Shown here in pieces: positions 40,661-53,245 of a stretch of 64,000 nt of DNA. The notes under the pieces are model-generated. The model was not told the DNA's origin and did not search any database. It was given only the letters and a program-made list of their open reading frames with translations. The stretch covers positions 186,001 to 250,000 of the forward strand of contig WBMZ01000355.1 of assembly GCA_013400975.1 (NCBI GenBank), written 5' to 3'. Within the stretch, counting starts at the first letter, position 1. Every line of letters starts with the position of its first letter. Source of the DNA: Atrichornis clamosus (lineage: Eukaryota > Chordata > Aves > Passeriformes > Menuridae). Both the position numbers and the translations under genes were made by a program.

Positions 40661-42439
40661 CTCCCTTTCTGCCCATACCTTGCACAAAGCCTACTTTGCA
40701 CAGAGAAAAATAGGCTTATTATTTGAAACTAAGTATCTCTCAACTCTATGACACTGAAACCAGCAAGTATTTGCCAAAGTACATCAGTCCACCCTAGACA
40801 CAGTGATAAATTCATTATAGACAGAACCCAAGAAAAGGACTTTCCTAAACAGAATAAGATAGTTGGCATTCAGAACATACAGTAAAAAAAGTTTACGAAG
40901 TTCTATATTAAATATAAGAAAGTACATGAACTTGAATAATTCCAAATTATCTAAACAGGAGGATGTGATCACAAAGATATTTAAAATACTGAAATAACTT
41001 TACAATGCGTCTATAACACAGATATTGAAGTAGTCTTAGAAGTGGCCTTTATTTATTTTTTTAATAATGCTCCTATATTTTTTCTGTATAAATTCTATAC
41101 TTTCGAAAACCAAGGAGCTCTTTCCTTGAAGGTAATTTTTTCCTTGAAGCTTTTTCCAAATCAAAAATCTTCAGAGCCTAAGAAAATATTTAGATTTTCT
41201 ATTAGTCAAATTAGAAAAAAGTCTTATTCTGCTTTATATATTAACATTGGCTTTATTCTGACATAATAGCTGTATATGCTTTGTATATGAAAGACAATAT
41301 ATGAAGTATACTGTAGTCACATGCAACATTTCAGTTACTCAAAAATATAACAGAAAGCTTAATTTTTCCACTTGATACTAGTTTTGAGGCCAAAAAAAAA
41401 AGAAAACCAAAGCTTTTTATATATAACAATCACTTTCAGTCAACAGAGCATCACTTTTTCAGACCATAAGACAAGATAAAATACAGCTACAGTATCTGAC
41501 AATCCTTTGCCTTATTGCTTTTCTGTACAGTGAAAATGTATTAAAACCATTTCCATGAAAGAATGGATCTAATCTCTAGAGAGGGTGCACATGTTCACTG
41601 TGGGTTGAGGCTAGTTAAACTCTAGCGTATACTATATCAGTAAGTAAAGATGTGTTTCAAAAACTTATTTCATAATTAAATTCTGATTTTTACTGCAAAA
41701 TGGTGACAAAAGCATTTGATGTTGACATCATAGAAAGCTTTTGAATAATCTGAAAGTTTTCTAGAGACATGAAATCACGAGTCAGTGGAAGTAGTGTTAA
41801 TGCTTTTTAATATTAACCACCATATGAGTGTCACTGAGATTTCTATTTCACAGTGCTGGGTTTCAGTCTAATTGCTTACAGGTAACTGTACATATCATAG
41901 ACCCTGCTTGGTTTACATTTGAAAATACACTGCCTTGCCATTAAAGAGAAATCTATGGATTTGTGAAAGCTAAAGAGCCATTTAATATTTATTTTAGATT
42001 TCAATTACATTTGAAGTTCCAAAGAGTAGAAACAGGTCACACTTTCTCTTATCAGTAAATCTAACACCCCTCCCCCACATTCTCTCTCTAAAATATCTTT
42101 ATAACTTCATGCAATATTTGAAAACAAACTGTTTACAGAAACACACACACATGGGAGATAAGGCACATAATTTCTATACAGCACAATGGAATATAACGTC
42201 TGTGGAACCTGGAGGCACAAACCAAAACACTTTAACAAGAAAACCTTTCCTAGCAGAGCCCACAATTTTCAGGGGCAACAGAGAAGCAATATTCAAGCAC
42301 AGAGATTACCACCTGACAACTTGCCCTTGGACATAAAATTTCCAGAATAAACCACTAAACACACATCAAGACACATCACAAGAGTTGTCGACACCACCAA
42401 ACCTCACTTTCTTTCCCTGGAGCATCCTCTAAGTCGCCT

Positions 42440-43075
42440 GGAGAGTGAAGAATCAGCTCACCTGCACCGGGGGGGCCCAGCCGTGGGCACAGGCGCACTC
42501 TGACCACCACTGCCCCGGGCTGCCCTGGGGCTTGGCTGGGGATTTGGGGGGGCTCTTCCGCACTGTGTCCCACAGAGGGACAAACTTGCTCCTGCCCTGG
42601 CTGGCACCCCCGGGTCCCCAGGAGGGCAGCGCCTGAGAGCTGTCCTGGAGGCCCGGCGGATGCTGGTGCCAGCGGCAGGCGCAGTGGGCATCCCTCGCGA
42701 CGGGGGGCACCCTCCTGCCCCCGTCCGGCCCCGCGCACCCCCTGCCACAGCTGCGCTGCCCGGGGAGCCGCGCGTGCATGGCGCGCCCGGCGCTGCCCCG
42801 GCCCCGGGGCGCGGACGGGGCGCTCCCGGCAGAGGTGAGGGGAGGCGGCGCGGCCGGGCCTGCCCAGCCCCTTGGCAGCGGCCGGCTAGCGGCGGGGCAT
42901 GGCGGGAGCCGGCACCGGCGGGAGCCGCTGCCCGGCAGCTCTGTGTCAATACCGGGCTCCACTCGCGCAGCGACTTGACAGCATCCCCGCTGCAGGCAGA
43001 AGCAATCAATGCTCCGCGCGGCTGGGACGCACGCCTGCATCCCTTTCTGGATGACAAACCACGGGAAGGAAAAGG
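42440..43075 (-). promoter_or_regulatory. DLG2: CpG island: internal DLG2 promoter and 5' leader
   Basis: This is the only strongly GC- and CpG-rich stretch in an otherwise AT-rich window. It covers the alternative first exon and about 300 bases upstream of its ATG, as expected for a TATA-less vertebrate promoter. I see no TATA box at a sensible spacing. On the minus strand it begins after a T-rich tract (plus-strand A-run at 43078-43095) and ends just past the splice donor. Two short upstream reading frames lie in the leader (42946-42984 and 42886-42900). A pyrimidine-rich segment ending in ctgcag near 42991 resembles a splice acceptor, so an upstream noncoding exon is possible. Promoter activity is inferred from composition and position, not shown. 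Confidence 0.7.
42462..42779 (-). CDS. DLG2: DLG2 (PSD-93) alternative first coding exon
   Basis: This exon encodes the N-terminal 106 residues of one isoform of DLG2, a membrane-associated guanylate-kinase scaffold that clusters NMDA receptors and potassium channels at synapses. On the minus strand the frame runs from ATG (42779-42777, G at -3) to a CAG codon followed by a canonical gtgagc donor at 42461-42456. Recognisable DLG2-type motifs are RDAHCAC (about residues 29-35), a PSWGPGG-like stretch, KFVPLWDTVRKSP (about 65-77), and CACAHGW before the donor. These match, from memory, the mammalian DLG2 N-terminus that begins MNAYLTK. The exon ends in phase 0 and joins in frame to the exon at 13764-13817. 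I chose this start because it aligns with the mammalian initiator; the frame stays open upstream to 43118, so a longer start cannot be excluded. The bird version is rich in Pro, Gly and Arg. The transcription start is not determined. Confidence 0.9.
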
Positions 43076-43077
43076 AA

Positions 43078-43095
43078 AAAAAAAAAAAAAAAAAA
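43078..43095. repeat. Poly(A) run at the edge of the CpG island
   Basis: An A-run, poly(T) on the DLG2-sense strand, that marks the sharp change from GC-rich island to AT-rich DNA. Confidence 0.95.
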
Positions 43096-44288
43096 GAAAG
43101 AAATCCAACAGAAACCACTCTTGCAATTTTCAGGAAGATTTAGTCATTTTCTAGCTGACCCTGACACAAGTCACAGGCACCCTGCTGAAGCACATTTATA
43201 TGTACAAGCTTCACAGGCAAAGTGCTTTCTTGTGGAAATTGCATCTAGACGAAGTACTGAAAAAGATACTCCTTTACCAATGATCCGAACAGACGCGGGA
43301 GTGTTTTTTTCCCTGCATGCCTGAAAAGACCTTGTCAACAAAATTGCATCAGAAGATGCAAATGACAAGTTCGGGAAAAATGTTATCTGCCCTAAATGCT
43401 AAACCACAGCATGAACGTCGCTATGTGCTAATGTGCACAGGCTAATGTGCATAAACAGAGCAGACAGAGCAAGAGGCTGAATTTAAAAATCTATGCCACA
43501 AATTAACAAATCTCCATCATCTTATATATGTAAATATGTTTGGTTTTGGGTTTTTTTTGTGTAAGGTCTTCAAGATTCTGATTGAGGTACCATTTTCTCC
43601 TCTGTTTTTAACTCCTTAAAAATTCTTTGGTGCTTGCTAATAACCTTCTGTAAAGTTTTCTGTGAATCCCCTCTTGGATGTTTCCTACCAATACAATCTC
43701 TCTTCCTTAAATTTTCTTGAATTCTTTATTTGCAAGTATCTTCTTTTAGTTCTTCTTATAGAAGTGACAGGAGTGTAAAGTGAATAAGTCTGGGCTGATT
43801 GTACTGAGCACCTGGAGAGGTTCAGGGGTATTCTCCAGTTTCAGGTACTTAGGTCCTTGGGCCCTTAAGCACTCATTGGGTCTCGGACTCAAATATAGGT
43901 ATAGCTATTTGAGATTTTCTTTTGGTTTAACCATAGAAAAAACCAAACTGATTTTTAAAAACAAATACAGATCTGTGTAACAATACTTTTATGTCTATTG
44001 GTGTCTAACTAGGATTTAAGCATACACAAAAATTAAAATGAGTTCGCAATATATGTAGTTTTACCATTACAAAGTCTAAAACAAATGTACTTTTAAAGAT
44101 TTCAAAGACACAACTATGTCTACGTGCAAATATGCTTTCAAGTGAGATAAATGAATTTTTACAAATGCTTCGGTGCAAAAAACTTGATTGAGTTATTTAA
44201 TTCCTCCTACATTGCTAACCTAAAATTCCTCAAAACTTAGACACTGCTAAAATGCATAACAATAAACCCTGGCAGTAATTCTTGGTTT

Positions 44289-44306
44289 AAAAAAAAAAAA
44301 AAAAAA
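44289..44306. repeat. Poly(A) run
   Basis: An uninterrupted A run with no recognisable retroelement upstream. Confidence 0.9.
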
Positions 44307-44867
44307 GCAATGCTCTAGCAGTGGAGAAAATATTTTGACAACATTGTGATTCAAATTGCTGCATATGAAACTTACATCAGTTTCAGCTGTATTTTCATTC
44401 AAGGTGCTTGTCCCAGTTGTACTAAACTGATGTGATAATGCAAGGTTTACTCAGAACTTCACTGAATAGCCAAAATTGTACACCATATACTCTCACATAA
44501 CAAAAACCCAACTGCAAGAACTCACATAGCTTTGCATACAGTTAAGGTCACTTCATGTTTGAAAAAGAAATATTAATGCACTTCTGAATTGCAAGTGTAG
44601 ATGTGGAAGCCAGCACTTAAAAATCTGAGCTGAGGGAGTCTACAAGGAAATCACTGCTACATGTAAAGTAACTGTAAAGTTACATAAGAGTGAATCCAAT
44701 GGTTTTACAATTTTACTCAAGCATAAGAAGTGAAGGTATGTGAGCTGTCCAAAAAGCCACTTTCCTCTAGTGCTAAAGGGAAATTCAACCCTGAACACCT
44801 AAAAACTTGTCTACCGGAAGATAATTCAAGTTATGACTGTATCATTTCCAGCAGGACTACCTCTATT

Positions 44868-44986
44868 CAAGAAATATATATATTGCCATTAAGTGAAGCT
44901 ACATTAAGTAACATATATAAAATTGTAACATATGTATTCATATACCGTATATATGCATATGTGCGTATATATATGTATATATGACA
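44868..44986. repeat. AT-rich TA/TATG simple-repeat cluster
   Basis: Several short TA tracts with intervening tatgcatatgtgcg units. Confidence 0.75.
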
Positions 44987-45268
44987 AAACACTAACAAAG
45001 GCCAAATTCAGTTTTCATTCCCATCATTGTAGACCTGTATTAGCAGTGTCCATCACCTTAAGACCATCCACCTTTCTACCACGTAGCAAGCTACTCAGTT
45101 CACCCCAGACTATACTGATGTTATTCTAACCTTCTCAAATGTCAGTCAGAATCTAAAAAAAAAGACAAGAAGCTTTAATACACCTTTCAAAGCTATTTGG
45201 AGAAATCTGGATAATTGCAGAAGCAAAAAAAAAGCTCACATAAAAATTTTGAAAAGGCCACTCAAAAT

Positions 45269-45286
45269 ATAGATAGATAGATAGAT
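45269..45286. repeat. (ATAG)n microsatellite
   Basis: Four tandem ATAG units. Confidence 0.85.
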
Positions 45287-46523
45287 CAGGGCAAGCAGTG
45301 GCTACTACAGGGTTGGGGAGTGGAAATAATCTATGCATTCTGTGACCAGATATATTCTGTAAATCACCTACACACAAAATTTTGGGTAAAGTCATCTGTA
45401 CTAGAGCACTGAAATGTCTATCACAAACCTCCTTAGTCCTGTATTTTAAAGCAGTAGATGACTTTTTAGCAACCTTACTGCACACCAACCAGAACAATGG
45501 GGAACTGCAAAGGCACCATTTTGACTATAACATTTATGTATATACTGTTTAAAACAGTGTATTTTAAATAGTCTCTTATCAGAATGTGGAAAAAAGGGGT
45601 GTTTTTTTCCAAAAGAATTTGACACCACTGAACTTACCCTGAACTTACTGAACACTTCTAGGCTATTTCATACATAAAAAATTTGTAAAGAAAAAATTCC
45701 TACAAATAAATGATATTACTGTCAACATTTTTTTTAAAGGTTGTCACTACCTCTGTGAAACAAAACCACTTGAATATGGGATGTATATGTGCAACTAATT
45801 GCCAGACAACACGGTAAGATGGATTCAAAAGATAATGCAATTTCATCCGCTGTAATTGAACCATTGTATTAGAGAGGATGGCACGCACCTCTGGATGAAC
45901 TTGGATTAACACATGGCTCAAATCCACATGCCCAACTGTCATCCTAATTTGATACTAAGTGGTGCACAAAGCAAAACTGAATCTTGTACAATATACAACA
46001 TGAACTGTGTTTGACCCAATACTGTTGTGGAAAAATCTCACTAATTTTCTTTTTAAAATATTAAGTAGGCATGACAAAATGGAGCAAATAGATTTAGCTG
46101 ATATTCTACCAGCACAAATAACTGTAACTGGATTACAGCAATGTTGGACATACACCAAAAATAAATGCTGAGAATAGTTTGCTTCTGGCAAAAATGTGCA
46201 TATGGGGAAGAAAAAGTGCATATGGGAAACAAAAATTATTAATAGAGTTCTGAAAGGAAAGCTAGAATCATGGGCAAAGATGATTTAGATGTAGTAACAG
46301 ATTTTTCCCTCCAACCAAGAATGCAATGTTATGCAACCATAAAAAAAAATACAGAATAAAAAAAGAATAAAAGATGAGTAATAAATGTGGAGTGGATCAA
46401 CTTATTTAGTGATCCTAAATTTCTACAAATAGTTTTCTCGAAAGAAAAGTAGGGAGAACAACTATTAACATGATCACAAGGCTACTGAAATAAGCCAAAA
46501 GTAATTTATTTGCAAGTTTTTTG

Positions 46524-46543
46524 ATTGGTTGGTTGGTTGGTTG
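46524..46543. repeat. (TTGG)n microsatellite
   Basis: Four to five tandem ttgg units. Confidence 0.85.
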
Positions 46544-47490
46544 CTGAAATGCAATCTTGTATAGTAATAACAGTCTCAGTGGTGACATGGGCTAGAAGGA
46601 ATGGTTGTGATTAGTCCAAGATTAGGCCGGAAGCCAACTGACCTGCCATAACTCATTGTTATCATAGAGTACCTAGGAAATCGAATTTGGTTTCCATAAT
46701 TCATATGTAAAATGAAAAAAAAACCTCACTTCATGTAATGAAATCAGCAGATAAGGTGTGTAGAAGGACACAAGCTGAAATAAAACAACTCAGCTTCTAT
46801 TTCAGGCCTGTCTACTCTGCTCTTCTTCCAGGTGCTCAAGGCAAGAGGCACACAGGACTGCAACACCAAAAGTAAAACACTAGAAGAAGAAAAATATAAC
46901 AAAAGATAGTTATCTAAAAATTTCGTCATTAAGGAAATTTCATTGGAACTCTATCAATGGTTTTTAAGAGTAATATTTTGCTTACTTAAAAAATCATTGT
47001 ACGAGCCACATGTCCTGTAAACAACAGGATGGGTCTCAATCTGAGAAGCTTTACACAAAAAGACCAGCACAGCACAGATGCAGCTCCTGCACAACATATC
47101 TGTCTCTATGATCCAAGGGCAAGTTATTTTCATTTTTATGAGAGGCTAGAAAAGCTTAAGGAGCTACAAATGCAAATATATCCATTTTCAGTGTCAGCTG
47201 CATGTCCTAAGGTTAACATAAGGACAATCATTTAGAAATCAAGATCCAATGAAAAAGAAAAATGACAAGGGTTTGGAAGGGAACTATATCAAGACAAGAA
47301 AACAACCCTCAGCTGGGAATATTAAGTCAAAGTCAATCATGTCAAAGCTGGTGGAGAACAGCGTAGCAGGTTTACCAATTTCACATCCAAGTGAATCAAA
47401 GAATCATAAAATTTCAGTGAAATAGAAGAGCGTTTCCATGCCAATACAGAAACTTCCCTTACTAGACCTGCTATTTTCAGGTAGAAGTGT

Positions 47491-47680
47491 TGTGCTGGTT
47501 TCAGCTAGAATAGAGTTAGTTTTCTTCACTGTGGCTGGCACGGGGCTGTGTTTTGGATTTGTGCTGAACACAGGGTTGATAATTTAGAGATGTTTTTGTT
47601 ATTGCTGAGCAGGGTTTACACAGAGCCAAGACCTTTTCTCCTTCTCGTACTGCCACGCTGGCAAGAAGGCTGGGGGTGCA
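47491..47680 (+). mobile_element. Truncated LTR, 5' part only
   Basis: It starts tgtgctggtttcagctagaa and keeps the ttttggatttgtgctgaaca and gttattgctgagcaggg blocks of the 6.7-kb LTR family, then stops near ggctgggggtgca. The 3' two thirds are absent. Confidence 0.88.
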
Positions 47681-48988
47681 CCTACTTACCACAGGTGATT
47701 TTTGATTTTTGAAAAAGAAATTCAACTATGCTGGGCCTCCATTCAGATAGCAACATAACCAGAAAAGCATACCATAATCACCCAGGAGATATCCATATAA
47801 ACAAGTTAATCAGGAGCTTTATTACAATTGCATTGCATAAAGATACATGCACTGCATTAATTGTATAAAGGAAGAGGACAATATAACCAAGCTATAATTT
47901 TTATTCTAAATCTGGCTATCCATGTAGAAAATAAAAACGCCAATTAGCCAGCTCAGGCAGTCTTTTTTAGGTGTAGTGCCTATTACAATATTCTCTTTCT
48001 AACAGATTACTTCCCATTAGAGTTATTTTGAAAGAACTTAAATGTATGAGCAGACAATGAGAAATTGTTTTTTCCCTATGAAGCTATTTGTGTAATGTTC
48101 TTAATATCTCTTCGAAGAGTTTGTCTGTCACTGTCTTATTCTGGGCCCGTTATAAGCTTCCACTGCAGATGAATGGAAAGCAGAAAGACGTGATCACACA
48201 TCACAGCCAAAAAAAGACAAGACTTAGAGCATACATTACCAAGAATTCAAGTTACTAAGCTCCCTCTTTAGCCTTTGGAAAGCAAAGACTGATTTTAAGA
48301 AACCAACATAAACTTCAGAACAAAAGAAAAACCATTTGACTGGAACACAACTGAATCAATATTATAAGAAAAACAAAAAATATGTCTTGTTTTCCTACAG
48401 TCCATACCTGGCCACCCTTGAGATTTCATTTCAGTTGAAAAGAATGGCTAAAAGTATTTCCCGAGCAGAAATATCCTAGCATATTTTTGTAAAGGAATTA
48501 CATACAAGTCAATGTGCTGTGTATTTAAACGACAAAGGATGGTCTCCAAATCAAGAAACAATGAAATAGAAACAAGATGAATCCCCAGTAGCTTTATAAT
48601 AAAAAGAGCTTTACCCATAAGCACATTTGCTCTAGACTGTCTTAATTACTTGGAAGAGTAAAGCCAATCTATTACCATTATTTGGAGCATCTAAAACATT
48701 ACATCTTATCTACACCAAGTAGCCCCAAAGGCCTGGACCCATTGTTCTTTGCTTTGTTACAGCTAGAAGGTTTTGAGCTTGATGCAATATGGACAAGGTA
48801 GAATTCCAGAGTCTGTATTGTACAGTAGGTTAAACCAGCCACAATTACCAGGCTAACACTGCACAAATAAATGAAAGCAAGCTAATGGCTAAGATAAAAA
48901 GTAGTTTCTCGGTATTAGTGGATGTAAATGCAGCCTGCTATTCATAGCTACTTAGTTTTAGGAAGAGAAGGCCTAATTGTAAGGAATT

Positions 48989-49005
48989 TTTTTTTTTTTT
49001 TTTTA
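48989..49005. repeat. Poly(T) run
   Basis: A simple T tract with no clear element attached. Confidence 0.9.
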
Positions 49006-49310
49006 ACATAAAAATCCAGGAAGGAAACCCGTGGTTGCAAAACACATGAATTCTCTTAGAACCACTTTCTGTATTAGGAAAATAATCTGTTCTATATAAC
49101 AGGACCACAAGGAAAGCACATTAGCTTCTGAAGGGAAAAGTTATTATTTATTGTCAAGTGGCAAATTTAGGTAATTCAAACAAATTTGGCCTCTTCCTCT
49201 TTTTGATAGAAATCTTAGATGTCTTACTTTTCTCATTTGGGATTGGGCAAACATGACTGGAAGAAATAAGGCCAGAAGAAATGAGCAACCTGAAGTCTCA
49301 GCAACCTTTT

Positions 49311-50375
49311 AGAATCATGGAATGATTAGAGTTGAAAGGGATCTTAAAAATCATCTGGTTTCAACTCCCCTGCCATGGGGAGATGACTTTGCTCAAAGCC
49401 CCATCCTAACCTGGCCTCTAACAGGTCTCCCAGCCACAGAGCATCCACAGGCTCTCTGGGCAGCCTACCCCAGTTCCTCACCATAAAGTATTTCTTCATA
49501 ATATCTGGTCTAAATCTGCCCTCCTTCATCTTAAGGCCATTCCCCCTTGTTCTATCACTACATAGCCTTGTGAAAAGTCCCTCTCCAGCCTTCTTGCACA
49601 CCTTTAGGTACTTAAAAGCTACTATAAGGTCTCCCCAGAGCCTTCTCTTTTCCAGTATGAACAGCACCAGCTCCCACCTCTTCACAGGAGAGGTGCTCCA
49701 GCCCTCTAACTTAGTGGCTTTCCTCTGGTCTTGTTCCAACACATCCATGTCTTTCTTGTGTTGGGGGCCCCAGAGCTGACCACAGCACTCCAGATGGGGT
49801 CCAGAGCAGAGTAGAGGGTGAGAATCCCCTCCCTTGCCCTCTGATGACACCGCTGGTGATGCAGCCCAGGTTACAATTGGCTTTCTGGGCTGTGAGCACA
49901 CATTGCTGGATCGTGTTGAGCTTCTCATCCACCAGTACACCTGAGTCCTTGTCCCCAGGACTGCTCTCAGTCCATTCTCCTCCCAGCCTGTATTGGTACT
50001 TGGGATTGTCACAACCCAGGTGCAGGACCTTGCACTTGGCCTTGTTGAACTTCAGGCATTTACACAGACCCATCTCTCAAGCCTGTCAGGGGCCTGACAA
50101 CCCATCCCTCCATCATGTCTACCACGCCACACAGCTTGGCACCATCAACAAACCTGCTGAGGGTGCACTTGACCCCTCTGTCCATGTAACCAACAAACAG
50201 TGCCCAAGACTGACCCCTGAGGACACCACTCATCACTACTCTCTACTCGGACATTCAGCTGTTGACTGCAACACTATTGAGTGTGACCAGCCCGTCAGTT
50301 CCTTATCCAGCGAGTGGTTCGTCTGTCAAATCATGTCTCTCCAGTTTAGACACAAGGTTATGGGATACAAGACAA
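49311..50375 (-). pseudogene. CR1 LINE copy with ORF2 (reverse transcriptase) C-terminal part
   Basis: A CR1 retrotransposon copy of about 1.07 kb, 5' truncated as usual for target-primed insertion. The plus strand starts agaatcatggaatgattaga, the reverse of the CR1 tail. On the minus strand a 222-codon frame (50012-49344) carries ORF2 C-terminal motifs: HLECCGQLWGPQHKKDM, LEKRRLWGDLIVAFKYLK, GEGLFTRLCSDRTRGNG and WGRLPREPVDA. A second overlapping frame (50073-49711) holds KFNKAKCKVLHLGCDN-type and QKANCNLGCI motifs that precede these in an intact element, so a frameshift separates them. The catalytic centre of the reverse transcriptase is absent. It is dead, but less decayed than the 52-kb copy. 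Confidence 0.92.
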
Positions 50376-52079
50376 GGCTGATTTCATAGAACTACACTCT
50401 ACATTTCTAAAGGAGGCATGAGAGCAAATCAAAGCACAGTCATGTACTGAAAAAGTAGGTAATGATGTGTATTGCAAGGCCTTTTTTTTGCTTTGCATCA
50501 TTTATTGAAACAAATTCTAACATTTAGCTAAAAAAGCTGTTCTTCGGTCGAATAGCTCTTGCTCTGAGAAACATTCCGCCTGAGTTACTTTCAACTTTCA
50601 TCTCCTTGTTTTCATCCATTTATTTCTATTCTCTAATTTTACTTTAAATCATTCTTTATTCCTCTCAGTAATCATTAATTTCAAACGAAAAGTTCCCATG
50701 GTTTGTTAGTCTGTTTATTCAGTCTATTAACCAGACCCTCATAAGTCAGCTCCATCCCACAAGTATTCCACTGTTTTTATTTCTTCATTCAGTCTAAAGA
50801 GGATTAGACCTTTGCAAGTTTTTGAGAGCTAGCTGTTAGTGACAGGTTAGTGACCAGAACCTTATGACAAAAAACCAAACAAAACCAACTAAACAAAATA
50901 AACAGCCCATAGAATATTGATAAAACAAGTTTATAAAAAACAGTCCACATACTTGGGGACTCCTTGCAAGACCATCCTTGACAAACTGTATTAACTTCCT
51001 TAATGGCCTTGAGTATGTCAGGATTACGCAATTTTAAAATTTTGTTTGCATCACTTGTTCCACCTTAAAACTCAATCTCTTTATCATTCAGTTAACAGTA
51101 TGACTTTGATAACATATTATGCTACAGAATTTCTTACCCCCTTTTGATACACATTTGACTTTGTATTCAGTTTCCTTTCACTAACATTAGATTACATCAT
51201 TCCTATGCAGATTACAGCAATATCCTATGGCTTTTCTTCTCTGTACTAAGTTTCTTAGAAGTATGATATACCAATATTTTCATTTATAAAAAGGATTCTA
51301 TTTCATCTACATAAATAATTTATATGTACATATTACTTTAATTCTATTAACAGAATAATATTGTCTCTAAGAAAGAGCAAAGAAAGTTATGGAAAAATAT
51401 ATGGTAAACAATTAATATAGTGAAAAAGAAATGTTCCTCTGAAGTGCATTGTTAATTCATGGAACTCAGTGACTGTAGACAACAGTGCCATTAGCAGATA
51501 TCTCTGGAAGAGTGGACAACACTCTCCCTGAATTTTTGTCTCAGTACCCCCAAACACAGTGCATGAGTCTTTATTCAAAATAAAACTCCACACAAATGTG
51601 AAAGTATATTTTTAACTAGTTCATGATGTCACGTTCATCTACCATTTCAATCAGACATAATTTTGTTCCCTTATGACTAATGACTGATTAGTGAATTGCT
51701 TTTATGCCAAAATAACTGTTTCTAAATATGTTCTTAAATAGATATAATGATTGCAAAAATTTATAACAGGAAAAAAGGAGCATATATCAACAACTGTGTT
51801 CCAGATTACTTTCAGCTCATGAATATATTGACTTGTGAAGGCAATACAGGAAGTTTTAGAGGAAGAGTTCAATGAAAATTTATCATTAGGAAAAAAAAAA
51901 GGAACTATTACTTAAAATCTGTAATATTTAGTGCGTCTCAGAAAATATTTTGTAATAGTGAAACTGAACATATAGAGTTACTTACAAAGATACTTGACAG
52001 CTATTCTCTAGAAAGAGAGCTACTGGAGTGCTACTGAAATTAAAATTGAGGATGAACATGAAGCGTAACAAGAAAGGTT

Positions 52080-53245
52080 TCCATAGCTAAACCAGAAACA
52101 CAAGGAAGACAAAGGGAAATGCGGGGACATAGTGACAAAGGCATGGAAAAGCCTTTGTTGTGAAGTGACTTTGCTTGCTCAGTGTTGGTAGGCGAAGTCC
52201 GCTCTCCAGCCTCTCTAGTTCCTAGAGTGGCTAGTAGAGTCCAGGGCTGAAAGTGCTACCCACAACACAGGAATACAAAGCTACAGACAACTTAAGAAAA
52301 TTGAATGCACACAAGTCCATGACACTGGACGGGAGGCATCCAAACATGCTTAGAAAGCTTGCTAATCCTATAGTGAGACCTCTCTCATTGTTGAAAGGCT
52401 GTGGTGTCAGAAGGAGTCTTGATAAGTGAAAAACACAAATATCACATCCATTTTCAAGAAGGGCAAGAGGAGCATCTGGGGAACTAAAGGGTGGTCTTCC
52501 TAATGTCAGTCTGTGGGAAGGTTACAGAACAAATTTAAACAAGAAGTTCACAATTCACAGCTTGGAGGGAGTTGTTGATCTACTGATGGGCATCACTGTC
52601 ATTCACAGGAATCTTGACAGAATGGAGAAGTACACTTGAAGAATCTTCGTGAAGTTCAAGGAAGAAAATGTGATGTCTAACTCCTTGAGAAGAATAATCC
52701 CATGCAACAGGGCTGGTTAGGGACTGACTGTCTGGAAGCAGACAGAAGCTTGGGGGCCTGATGGACAAGTTGAACAGGAATCAACAGTTTTTGCTCTTAT
52801 AGCAATTAAGGTAAATATATAACGGTCTGCATTAGTAGGAGTGTAGAAAGGACACCAAGGAAAGTGATTCTTCCCTTCCACTGACTTTTATGAAAACACA
52901 TCTGAAGTACTGTGTCTGTTTTGGGCTACCCAGAAAAAGAGAGAGATTAACAAACTGGAGTGAGTCAAGTGAAGAGGGTTAGCAGGCTGGAGCATGTGAT
53001 GCCTTTTGGGCCAGAAAAGATGCTAAGGGGCAAATCCAGCTGACCCTGGGTTACAGAGAAGCCAAACTCTTCAGAGTTCTGCAGCAAAAGGCAAGGGCCA
53101 ATTAACACAAGCTGCAGCAACGGAGATGTGATTAGATGTCAGGGAAAAAAAAATTACCACGAATGTGATGAAGCATAGGAACAGGTTGCCCAGCTTATAA
53201 AAACCAATAAAGCTTACAGAAATGCTGTAAATGCTTCCTTTGCTC
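52080..53245 (+). pseudogene. Ancient CR1 LINE copy, ORF2 remnant
   Basis: A long, heavily decayed forward CR1 copy. Landmarks in order: cattttcaagaagggcaag near 52453; gaagttcaaggaag and gaagaataatcccatgcaac near 52652-52705; ctgaagtactgtgtctgtt near 52904 and gggctacccagaaaaagaga after it; and a final aggaacaggttgcccag near 53178. Frames are broken throughout, and several internal segments are missing. No standard 3' tail is visible. Confidence 0.8.

Larger units (their letters stand above)
13818..42461 (-). other. DLG2: DLG2 intron between the alternative first exon and the 54-base exon
   Basis: A 28,644-base intron is bounded by gtgagc at the 42461 side and ctctttcag at the 13818 side. 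DLG2 is known for very large introns. It holds CR1 fragments in both orientations (16.1, 18.7, 20.1, 20.5, 23.2, 27.8, 29.3, 33.8 and 37.4 kb), an LTR 3' part near 30 kb, AT and CA microsatellites, and one candidate alternative first exon (27053-27157). Long repeat-poor stretches such as 24000-27000, 30300-33800, 34100-37300 and 37600-42400 hold nothing I can name. Confidence 0.8.

Noticed and set aside
42376..43154. Long open frames in the other frames and on the plus strand of the CpG island
   Set aside because: GC-rich sequence has few stop codons. Only the minus frame with RDAHCAC and KFVPLWDTVRKSP matches DLG2; the rest are shadows.
49844..50389. 181-codon plus-strand frame
   Set aside because: It is the antisense of a CR1 copy; the meaningful frames are on the minus strand.
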